Below, piece after piece: positions 43,072-53,838 of a stretch of DNA of 64,000 bases (positions within the stretch are counted from its first letter, which is position 1; the number at the start of each line of letters is the position of its first letter). The position numbers and the translations under genes are program-made. Source of the DNA: Notospermus geniculatus. Taxonomy: Eukaryota; Nemertea; Pilidiophora; Heteronemertea; Lineidae. The notes under the pieces are model-generated. The model had not been told where the DNA came from. It worked only from the letters and a program-made list of their open reading frames with translations, and did no database searches. The stretch lies in the NCBI GenBank assembly GCA_002633025.1, contig NMRB01000084.1:486589-550588 (forward strand), in the 5' to 3' direction.

Positions 43072-44288
43072 CAATCGACCCGCCCAGACCAAGCAGTTTC
43101 ATCGAATCCACACAGCCCCAAGTTTTTATTGAGCACTAACTCAAAAGCAGTACATTAACATGTGCAGTTGAACCTCTCTATTAAGGACACCTTCGGGACT
43201 GACAAATGCTGTCCTTAATTGAGAGGTGTCCTGATTACAGAGGTTGAAATGAATAGAAATGGCCAGTTTGGGACTGAACATTGGTGTCCTGATTAGAGAG
43301 GTGTCCTCCTGGCAGAGGTGTCCGTTAAGGGAGGTTCCACTGTACTGTCAATTGGATATTGATTTTGTTATAAAATGACTGCTTCTGACCAGCTTTTACC
43401 ATTTACCTGTACACAATACAGTATAAAGTACCGGTACAGTGCAACCTCTAATTAAGGACACCTGGGGACTGTGTCCTTTATTGCGAGGTGTCCTTTATAG
43501 TGAGTCTACGACAAACTGAACCCAAAGGTGGTAGTTCAAAGTAAAGGAAATCCTTTCAGCAAATGATGTCTAGCTTCGGCCTGGGCCTTCGGTTTACGGC
43601 CTATTCTGTTTACAGCCTTCTTTTTACAGCCTATTCTCTCTCTTAAGCTAGGAATCCACCATTGATTTTCAAGCTGATTTTGCGTTGCGACTTGCTTTGC
43701 AACTTGGTTGTGTTGCAACTGAGCACTCGATTGCCATAGTGGACTCGCTAGACGTGATTTCCACCAATGGCGAAGATGTGGTCAATTTCAGTCGGCAATC
43801 GGTCGGCGACCGGTATCAGTTCCTTGCGGTCATATTCAATTGCAGGTAGCAGGTTGCAAAGCAAGTCTCAATGCAGAAAATCAGCAGTGGATTCCTAGCT
43901 TTAGACAAATACATGTATTATATTAGCATACCGGTAGAGGAAATTTGTATCACAAAAGATTTTAATGGTGGTGGTGCCTATAATTTATTATCATGTCATG
44001 TTCATCCTTATTTTGCAGGTGGTTGTACCATATGGGATGAATATTTGTCCCATAAAGACACAAATACTAGGTTGCCCTCTGTGCCATGGCAACGACTATT
44101 TCCATGGTGTTCCTGACATCTGAGACACATCTGGTATTTTTAGTTCCATTCTCTACATATAGATGGCACTGCAGTGGTCACATACGACAACTACAGCATT
44201 GCCCGTCAATTGCTTACAGAGTGCAACTCAAAAGCCCCATTTACGCTACAGAATTTTCACCGTGCGCTTACAATTTTGCCAAATGTAA

Positions 44289-44500
44289 AGGCTGCCGCAC
44301 ACGTGAGCTATCTGCTGAGGAAAAAGTCATTCGACACCGTTTGCTCAGCAGATAGCTCATCGAAAAACACGCGCAAACGCGAGTTTTCTGCCTCGTGAGG
44401 CAAAAAACTCAACGGAATTACGCGCACACGTAAGCTGTCTGCTGAGCAAACGGTCTCGAATAACTTTTGCTCAGCAGATAGCTCCCGTGTGCGGCAGGCT
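44289..44500. mobile_element. 212-bp Harbinger-like MITE with TAA duplication
   Basis: Begins AGGCTGCCGCACACG and ends CGTGTGCGGCAGGCT, with TAA on both sides. The empty site AAATGTAAACAGG is intact at about 58,295 in the duplicate. Internal CTGCTCAGCAGATAGCT-like words are repeated in both orientations. A 3-bp TAA/TTA target is typical of PIF/Harbinger. Confidence 0.75.
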
Positions 44501-46196
44501 TAAACAGGTAGAGCCAGTTGTCCCGGTACCAAATGCCAGTTTAAACAGGCCTGTCCCACTTGAATTTCACAGTGGGCTCGGTCCGGGGCAAGCTCAGCAC
44601 GCTTCAACCGGGCTATAGGCCTAGTGTAAAGAGGGCTTTAGGTTCTGGTACCAAAAGGGTTAATCCAATGTAATAATGCATCAACTCACAAAGTTTCTGA
44701 TGGCTTGCATCAATGCATGAAGAGTCCCACTGATGCTGTCAGTGTCTTGGTTTTGTTCAGAAACTGTTATATCAAACTGTAAGTAGCATGACAGGAGATG
44801 TAAGGACTACGACACCTGCACCTCTGGACTCTCTCAATAAGTAGTCCTTTATACATTGAAACACTAGTGACTACCTGTACGTTGCTCTCATTTCTGGTGA
44901 CATACAGTCGCATATGTCCCCCCTGCTGTGATGTTTCATGAGGCAAAGCTGAGGCAGACACATTTATCATCTCATACCAAAAGTCAATATTATACTAGAA
45001 TTTCAGCATATTTCCAGAAAGTTATGATTTGCTATAATGTGTCAGGATCATGGACATGGCAAAGACAGGACCATGCACAATCCGCTCACCAAAAATATTT
45101 AATATCCGTCAGAGAGAGACATGCTGAAATTCTCCATGATCATGGGCTGCTCTGAGCCAATGGGAATCAGGAAATTTACTTGACATGTTGAGATTTGAGA
45201 TGATTAACTTTTTGTCTGACTGAATGACAGTTTCCCCATTGCGGCCAATCAATACAACTCAATTTGAAACTGTGCACAGTTTTCAAGAAAATTTGAAGGA
45301 ACAAAGCAAAAATGGGGCACCGGTAAAGTTCACTTGAGTGGGTCTGTTCATCATTTCTAGCCATTTTTCATTCAGACTTATAGAAATTTTTATCAATTTC
45401 TATACTCATGACTCACATAATGGAATGAAATCTGAGTGGAAATCAAGTTTTTATTAAGCACTAACACAAAAGCAGTACATCAAGCCTCCATTCAAACATC
45501 AAGAAAAATAAACAATCCAATGTATGTGCAGGGCTCTCAATGACCCGAGGTCTCGGGTCAAATACGCACTAAGTGTGTAGTCTGAAGCACAGTAAAAACC
45601 AGCAGGAGTCAGTGCGACACGCGAAGATTCACCCAATGTTGTGAACTGACGATGGTTGACCCCTGACTTCTGAGGGCTGACCCCAGAAAAAAAATGCACA
45701 GAAGTCTCTGACCCTTCTACTGAAAACTCCAGTGAGAGCCCTGTATACATGTACATGTGCAGAAAGAAAATGAAACTGACATCATAAATTTGACATTTCA
45801 GTCCCACTACAGTGGGACGACAACGACATTGCCATGACGTACATTGTAATGCACATTCACTTGAAAATGGCGTCATGATACTTGCGACATAAATCTTCGG
45901 CATGCTGGTATTCTGGGAATCGACACTGCTGAAGAAAGGAGGTGGACCATAGGGCCTGATTGATTACAGACTAACGCACGAAATATTAAATCTAAATTTT
46001 GTCTTACACGCCTGCATCTCGAATACACTCATCTCTGAAGAAGGATGCAGACCTTAAAGATAATGTACCATGACTTCATTGTTTTACATTCAATGTTTAT
46101 AAACATGGATGTTTACATTATGATAAATAAAAAGGCAATTTCCAGATGTTTACATTATGTTATTTTGGACTTTAGGGACATGCCAACCCACCAAAT

Positions 46197-46401
46197 GGGG
46201 AGCGCCAATTGGTCACGTGATGACTACTGATAGAGCAGACGAGACACCTAGCGTTGACCTAGGCCCATTGTTCTCGAGATGCGGTTCACCAAGCACGGCC
46301 AATCACACCTTGAATCGTCATGAATAATAGGTGGCATTGGTGTACTATCAGTTCAAAACCACGCGTATATTCTCGCGTGGTCTGCGTGATCGGGGTTCCC
46401 T
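46197..46401. mobile_element. 205-bp insertion with GGGGAGC / GGTTCCCT ends
   Basis: Interrupts CCACCAAATTGAACAC, seen uninterrupted in units I and IV, leaving AT on both sides. Internal inverted words include CACGCG / CGCGTG. Ends are only weakly inverted. Confidence 0.55.
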
Positions 46402-47392
46402 ATTGAACACTTATCAGGATCAAAGGAACGATTCTAGAGGGGCATGCCACCAACATATTACTCATAGACAAAGAAAGACTGGACACAAATGATTTTCGTA
46501 GCCCACGCAAATACCCGCGATACATTTTACTTTAAGGCCTGATATCTTACACATTTTTATGCATCCCCAATATACTCTACTGCTCTCCTCTGAAGAAGGA
46601 CACAGACCATAATAAGGCCTGATTTACTATGTAATAAAATCTCAATAATGTTATTTATGCATCCCGAACACACTCAACTCTGAAGAAGGACACAGACCAT
46701 AAGGCCTGCATGATTTACTATGTACATGTACATGTAATAAAATCTCAATTATGTTATACATTTATGCATCCCGAATACACTCAACTCTGAAGAAAGACAC
46801 AGACCATAAGGCCTGATTTATAGACCAGCATATGGTACTAAAATCTCAATTAAATGCATTCTTCTCTGAAGAAGGACACACCTTTAAAAAGGTGTTTTCT
46901 TCACTTGATGCTGACTGTTCTGTCGCAGCGCAGTCAATCACAGCGCAACCTGACATCAGCACTACGGTACAGCAGGTAAAATTCCTTGAATAAAAATCCA
47001 CAAAGGCAAAAATCCAAAAGATAGAATATCTCCACGTTCATGTAGAGAAAATAAAACTGGGGATTCCCCAGAACTGTCCAGATTGTAGTTTAGAGATTCC
47101 CTTCATTGAAATGAGTTCAAATCCGTAACATACGACCAAAATAGGAAGCTCATAATGCAAAGAAATATAAAGGGTCACTCTCAGTCTCTTCACTGAAATG
47201 AGGTCACAAACATCACAAATGATCAAAGGAAGCTCATGATGCAAAGCAACAGCATTCAATTCGAGTCGCTTTTTGGCTGAATCTGGTTGATTCCTAATAT
47301 TCTGTTCTTTCTACCTCAGTCAAGTAAAATTCCAAAATTCTATAGTTATTTTTATTGCCAATATTGAGTGAAGAAACCGCATGGCCAAGAGT

Positions 47393-49151
47393 CTAGGCCA
47401 TTTCACCAAGCAGCATCCTGATTACTTGTTCACAAGCAGTTGGAGAATCAACACCACACCCAAAAAGATCGCCATATTTCAGCATTGGACGGTAGGCTTC
47501 CAGCTGATCTTGATCTGCAGCAGGTCGGGTAAGATCATCGATGAATACCAACGGGCTGTTGAACCGCCTTTGAATCAGGTCAGAGGAACAATTCCGCAAG
47601 AACTTCATAAAGAGTTTGTCTTGAAGTAACACATCTGTCAAATGGACTACGCAACACCATGACTTCTTGATGTAACTGAGGAGAAAGTCATAATAACGTC
47701 CTTCACTTTTATTGTGTGACTCGTAAGGCCAAACACATTCTCCATTAAAACCCAGGTCACATCTCAGGAAGTGTAACAACCGTTCAGTTTTCCAGTTATC
47801 ATCCGGATGCTCTGAAGACAGGACAACGACCTTGTGGAAGGCTGCGGGGACAGAGGGTGTCATGTCTGCCATCAGCTCCTGGTATATGTCTGCTGCTGCA
47901 ACTTTTTCCTCAAGTTCAGCCAGCTGACGGCCAGCCATGAGACAAATGTCGATGAACCAAGATTTCTTTTCTCGTGAAAAGGATTCAAAACAATGAGCTG
48001 AAAACAGTGATTTTAGACACTGCCTGGCATCCATATACTGCAAAACTTGGCAAAAATTTTCAGCCAGCTTCTCAAGAACAAGTCGATCATCATCCACTAC
48101 CTCACGGATCTGTCCGTAGCAAGCTAGAGCCTCCTGATATTTATGAATCATCTCATATAATTCTGTCTCTTCTCTGTATGTTGCCACCCCTGGATTATCC
48201 TCACGATTCTTCTGAATGATTTCCATCAACTTCCATAAGCCATCAATCGTGCAGGTATGAAAACCTCCACTGACAGCCTTTTGGACCGAGAGTTTTAAGA
48301 AATAACGGGTCTTCTTCAAGTCACCAAATGCCTCATGGAACGATCCCAGCTGATAATAGACATATGCCTGGTCCCAAATTGTTCCTTCACCGTTCTTTCT
48401 CATGGCTACAATTGCCTGATTCATTATAGCCAGAATCTCAGATTTGCTGTCTTCAGTGAATGGGTCTGGAGCAAAAGAGAACTTGTACCTGGCGAGGTCT
48501 GTCATGAACTGAACGCCAGTTTGGTGGGATAGTTCTACTGCTCTTTCAAGGTGTTCAATTGCTTTCTTGAGTTTTGGATTGCCAGGGTCTCTGATGTTCT
48601 TCCAGTCACCACAATATGGTAAGCCTCTTAACTGCAATAGCCATTTGTCAACACAGACAAGACCAAGCTGATGAAAAAACGTAGGCTTCGTCAGAACAGT
48701 GCAAGCGTTCAGCAGGTATTTCTCGGCCAATTTGATATCTTTGTTCGGCCATTTCCTATAGGCTACCCCAATCATGAATAATGCATGGCCATCAACATAT
48801 GAGGCATATTTGTTCACAGCTCCAACAGCTTTTTCCAAGCAGTCATTCAAGGAGTACCCAGTTAATTCTTTCAGATTTATGTTCCTGAACCCCCTTGGTT
48901 TCACTTTTCTGTAATCCATGTAAGCGTTCCTCAAAACAATCCAAGCCATTGGCACATACCTGTAGTTCACCGCACGACGAAATGAAATGACTTTTTTAAT
49001 CAGTCCCCAGATTCGCCGAAGAATTCTTTCGGGATGACCATGACCATGATGTTTAAACTCCTTATTGTATCCAGTGGAAATATTCTGATGTAGGAACCAC
49101 TGATATGCAAGAGCAGCACCATAGCTCCAAACTGGTACCAAACTCTTTATA
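47393..49151 (-). CDS. IFIT-like TPR-TIR-like protein, minus gene II, 5' truncated
   Basis: Homology to genes I, III and IV starts abruptly at IKSLVPVWSYG, residue about 202 of gene IV. The upstream DNA is a (GACGAC)-rich repeat end that replaces the first roughly 200 codons and the promoter. The remaining 585 or so residues are open and otherwise intact, ending LLGEMA with the usual TAG. The TPR body (DQAYVYYQLGSFHEAF, QEALACYGQIREVV) is closest to gene IV. The start of the TIR-like domain reads DDNWKTERLLHFLRCDL, mixing plus-gene and minus-gene types. The frame is open into the repeat, so a start there is formally possible, but a decapitated pseudogene or an assembly-truncated gene is more likely. 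Confidence 0.75.
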
Positions 49152-49403
49152 CCTGTTAACGACGACGACGACGGACGACGACGACGACGGACGACGGACG
49201 ACACACCATGGGAGAAGCTCACCTCACAGAGGTGAGCTAAAAAGGCCTATAGCCTTGTGAAGGTCCCCAAAATGCTTGCCTGATACGTACTTCAAAGAAT
49301 AAAGACCTAGTTTTTACTGAAAAAACTGCAGGCAGAGTGCTAATTTATTCAGATAGAGCATAGTACCGGGTACATTTTAATGAATTGAATACAGTGTGGC
49401 TTT
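49152..49403. repeat. Repeat remnants replacing the 5' end of gene II
   Basis: First a GACGAC run ending GAAGCTCACCTCACAGAGGT, like the end of the block at 24,960. Then comes a left-truncated piggyBac-like MITE (CCTTGTGAAGGTCCCCAAAA to ATTGAATACAGTGTGGCT-TTAA). Confidence 0.65.
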
Positions 49404-50722
49404 AATAAAACCTCGCATACTGCGTAGTAGTTTAGCCTACATATGAGATTTTTTGCAGGATATCAGCAATGAATAGACATAGATTTCTTGAACAACAGAG
49501 GTTCTCGAATGAATAAAACGACCTGGAACACTTTAAATTCAAGTATTTTTTCCCCAACCACTGATGTCAGTTTATGTAAGCACTATTTACATGTCAATAG
49601 AATGTAAATAATCTAAATATAAAGAAGTTTTGCCTTCTTCAAGAAAAATATTGTTTTTGTCACATACTGAGTTTCTGATAGTATACACCCCCAATTTGCC
49701 ATGACGTAGCCCATTTTTTATTGTCCCAATGTCTCACAATGACTATTCCCGAGGTATTCCTGACAATGTTTGTGACACGTCAGCTATTTTTAGTTCCATT
49801 CCCTAGACATAGATGGCACTGCAGTGCTCGCATACGACAACAGCATTGTAACTGGTTACACAGGTGGTGAAAGGGTTAATTCAACATAATATGGCATCAG
49901 TTCACCCATTGATGCTGGCACTGTCTTGGTTTTGTTCAGAAACTGATGGAATTGCAAGTAGCATGATGACAGGATATCTAAGGACTACGACACCTGCTCC
50001 TGTGAACTCTCTCTTTGAAGTAGTCCTTTGTATGTTGAAACGCTATATGTTGCTCTCATTTCTGGTGACATACAGTTGCATATGTCCCCCTGCGGTGATG
50101 ATGTTTCATGAGGCGAAGCCTAGGTAGACACATTTATCATCTCTACCAATAGTCAATAATATTATACTAGAATTTCAGCATATTTCCAGAAAGTTATGAT
50201 TTGCTCTACCGTGTCAGGATCATGGACATGGCAAAGACTGGACCATGCACAATCCGTTCACTAAAAATACTTGACATGCCGTCACATAGAGAATGCTGAA
50301 ATTCTCCATGATCATGAGCTGCTCAGAGCCAATGGGAATGAGGAAATTTACTTGAGGTTTGAGATGATTAACTTTTTTTCTGAATGACAGTTTCCCCATT
50401 ATGGCCACTCAACACAACTAAATTTGAAACCGTGCACAGTTTTCAAGAAAATTTAAAGGAACAATAGCCTACAATTTAAGTCATGATTTCAGCCTAAATG
50501 ACAGCAGCCTGAACAAGCTTGTTGTCAAAGCAAAAATAGGGTTGAGTTCACTTGACTGGGTCTGTTCATCATTTCTGGCTGTTTTTCATTCAGACTTATA
50601 GAAATTTTCATCAATTTTTCTATTCATGATTCACATAATGGAATGAAATCTGAGTGGAAATCAAGTTTTTATTAAGCACTAACACAAAAGCAGTACATCA
50701 AGCCCACGTTCAAACATCAAGA

Positions 50723-50937
50723 CAAGCCTGAGAATAAGTGGCAGGACAAGGACATTGTCTGGCACCAAACTGTCATTTGTCAGGCACCAGGCAGTTGCTG
50801 CCTGACAAAATGTCAGGCCCCAATTCCAAGTCTGTACATAGATAATCCATTACATGCCAGGCAGTAAATCCCAAGCACAAAACAAACTCGGTCTGCCACT
50901 TTGTCAGGTGCCTATAAAAACGTTATTCTCAGGCTTG
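50723..50937. mobile_element. 215-bp MITE with CAAGCCTGAGAATAA ends
   Basis: Ends CAAGCCTGAGAATAA and TTATTCTCAGGCTTG are perfect inverted repeats, flanked by CAAGA on both sides. The other units keep the uninterrupted CATCAAGAAAAATAAAC. TGTCAGGC words repeat inside. Confidence 0.75.
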
Positions 50938-51479
50938 CAAGAAAAACTAGAAATTGACTTGTCAGTCAATTTGAAGACCGCCCTTGGATATTGGGAGATT
51001 GGACAGAGTTCACTGGTAACTATGCTGCAAAGATAGATGTTCAATAGACAGGATCGAGAGATCATAAACTTTTAACATAGGCCTGCAGAAAGATCAATAC
51101 AAGTTCCGCATTGAACTGAAAGCCAAATTGACATGATTTATTTTTGTCACTATCAAATTGTACAAAATATAGATTATATATTTAACCTCGTTAAAGACGG
51201 ATGACGAAATCCTCGTCACAGTATTCCCCTTCCACAGTGCCAGATGACGAGATATTGGTCATCTCGTGGTTCTAAATATAGATGGATATAGCACATGGCC
51301 TCAACAGCTGTGACCATCAATGAAGTGATTTGTTGTTCCTTCTGCTTAGCTCAGGGGGCAGCACAACTTCTGGTAGCTCGACTAGAAAGTGCCTGAGTAA
51401 GACCCCAATTGGGGTCGAAAATTTGTGAAATTCGGAGACAACCCTCCGTATTATATTTTGTGTGCTTTTTATTGGATAA

Positions 51480-51535
51480 TTATGGTTTCCGATCTCAAGA
51501 TCGGAAACCATATACAGTGTAGTGTTTGGTCGTGG

Positions 51536-51570
<35 letters not shown>

Positions 51571-51581
51571 GTGTGTGTGTG

Positions 51582-51616
<35 letters not shown>

Positions 51617-52690
51617 TCAGTCTGTCACACCTGTAACTTTGTTCCTGTAAGAGCTACAGACCTGGAAATGTGACCTACCCCCAGGTTTCATGACCTGAGC
51701 TACAAGATGGAATGAAAATTTCCGATACCTGGTTCATGGTGAAATTGACATATCAAAAGTTGAGATTTTGTCTGTCACACTTTTGTTTCTTGAATAACTT
51801 GTCTCCGACGCCAGGTAGAGCACTAGCAACAAGTTCCTTCCCTATGTTTATGGCCCTTGGCAAGATACTGGCATCAACAAATTTATTCTCCAGTGTCAGC
51901 ATCATAATGATATTGATATATCAAATTTGATATTTTGACATATCGGGAGATCTGCCACAGTAAGTGACTTGAAACTGGTATCACAACATCATTGCTCATC
52001 CACGGATGTTATTGCAACTGAAATTTTCAGTTTGCACCTGCTCGGTCGCATGATATTTGCTGATATCGTGGTGAGATTTGATATTCAAATTTGATAACAT
52101 GACATAAGTCAGAATCTGGTGATGGTAGAGACCTAAAACCTTCACCTACACCTAGGTTATCAAGGATGAGCTTTCAGATTACGCAATGACCTTGAAGGTC
52201 AGAGGTCAAGGTCAAGGTCAAACAGTTCTTAAGCGCAAATCTCCTCGGAATTTCAGGAAAAAACGAATTAGAAGCCTGAATTTACCATCCCCGATAGGTT
52301 TAATCAGGGATCCTGTCCCAGTTATGCAATACTTCTCAAGGTCAGAGGTCAAGGTCACAGCCAACCATCACAAATAACATGAGACAGAACCTGGTGATGG
52401 TGGAAGCCTAAAACCTTCATCTACACCTAGGTTATCAAGGATGAGCTTTCAGATTACACAATGACCTTGAAGGTCAGAGGTCAAGGTCAAACAGTTCTAA
52501 AGTGCAAATCTACTCAGAATTTCAGGGGAAAACTAATTAGAATCCTGCATTAACCATCCCCTATTTGTTTAATCAAGGATCCCTGTTCCAGTTACGCAAT
52601 ACTTCTCAAGGTCAGAGGTCAAGGTCACAGATAACTAGCTCTAGAGTAGTAACTTATCATCGGAAACCATAGACATCGCTCCGATGTCCT
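51480..52690. repeat. Repeat family starting with GGTTTCCGATCTCAAGATCGG hairpin
   Basis: Begins with the palindrome ATGGTTTCCGATC / GATCGGAAACCAT and ends with ATCGGAAACCATAGACATCG. It holds a GTCT/GT microsatellite and two about 230-bp repeats with CAAGGTCAGAGGTCAAGGTC. A relative starts at 63,303 and runs to the window end. Confidence 0.6.
51539..51616. repeat. (GTCT)n / (GT)n microsatellite
   Basis: About eight GTCT copies, a short GT run, then more GTCT copies. Confidence 0.9.
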
Positions 52691-53025
52691 TTTCTTGTTA
52701 TGTTATGTTCTGTTAGTGCTGGCGATTGATACCTCATGCGAGGGTCCGTGGGTTCAAATCTGGTAGGAAGCAATGTCTTTCACCTTAGAAACCCGATTTC
52801 TATTTCATAATTATGTTATACATGTACATTTACGCATTCCTAAATACACTCAACTCTGAAGAAGGACACAGATTTACAGACCAACATATGTAATAAAATC
52901 TTAATTTATAGACCAATATACCGGTACATGTAATAAAATCGTAATTACCGGTATGTTTTACATTTTTGCATCCCGAATACACTGAACTCTGAAGAAGGAC
53001 ACAGACCCTAAAATATGTACAGTGC

Positions 53026-53132
53026 ACCCTCGCTCTTACGAACCCCGATTTTATTCAAACTCCTGGATATTACGAACTCTGCGTTAGTACGAACTTAACC
53101 CTTGGACCCTGAAGGGTTCGTAATAGCGAGGG
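53026..53132. mobile_element. Foldback element, CCCTCGCTNTTACGAACCC
   Basis: Left CCCTCGCTCTTACGAACCC and right GGGTTCGTAATAGCGAGGG pair with one mismatch. TACGAAC words recur between. Confidence 0.6.
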
Positions 53133-53429
53133 GAGACTCTGAAGAAGGACACACCTTCTTCACTTGATGCCGACTGTTCTGTCACAGCACAGTCAATCAC
53201 AGTAGGCTACCACCTGACATCAGCATTACAGTACAGCAGGAAAAATTCCTTTAAAAAAATCCCGGCCCAAGGGCAAATATTCAAAAGATATCTCCACGTT
53301 CATGAAGAGAAAATAAAACTGGGGATTCCCCAGAACTGTCCAGGTTATAGTTTAGAGATTCCCTTCATTGAGGCCATGGAGAATTAGCAGAATCAACGGA
53401 TCTGGCGGATTTAGCGGATTCTGTATAAA

Positions 53430-53624
53430 ATTTAATAATAAATGGAAATTAATTACCGGTAATATAATTTTTCAAGTGTTCTAAACTGGCCAAACTATTC
53501 CTGCAAACCATTTTTGTTGGATTATACCGACTCTAGAAGCTATTTTCACCGTCCTTTATAATCTGTGTGGCAAACAGAACACTTGAAAAATTATATTACT
53601 TAATCAATTTCCATTTAAATTTTA
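53430..53624. mobile_element. Foldback element with AATGGAAATTAATTA arms
   Basis: Arms of about 45 bp include TAATATAATTTTTCAAGTGTTC and its near-complement at 53,575-53,600. Neither unit II nor unit IV has it at the matching place. Confidence 0.6.
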
Positions 53625-53838
53625 AAGGGTCACTCTCAGTCTCTTCACTGAAATGACGTCACAAACATCACAAATGATCAAAGGAAGCTCATGATGCAAA
53701 GCAACAGCATTCTATTCGAGTCGCTTTTTGGCTGAATCTTTCTACATCAGTCAAGTAAATTCCAAAATTCTAGTTATTTTTATAGCCAATATTGAGTGAA
53801 GAAACCGCATACAGCCCAAGACTGTCATCTGGACAGCT

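Noticed and set aside
43536-43718. 60-codon frame MQHNQVAKQVATQNQ duplicated at 57526
   Set aside because: Repeat-derived sequence within the duplicated flank (GTTGCGACTTGCTTTGCAAC type). No evidence of selection.
43871-44116. 81-codon frame MQKISSGFLALDKYM, also present at 57861
   Set aside because: Its conservation follows from the recent segmental duplication. The two copies differ by a CCGGTA insertion, there is no splice or domain signal, and it spans repeats.
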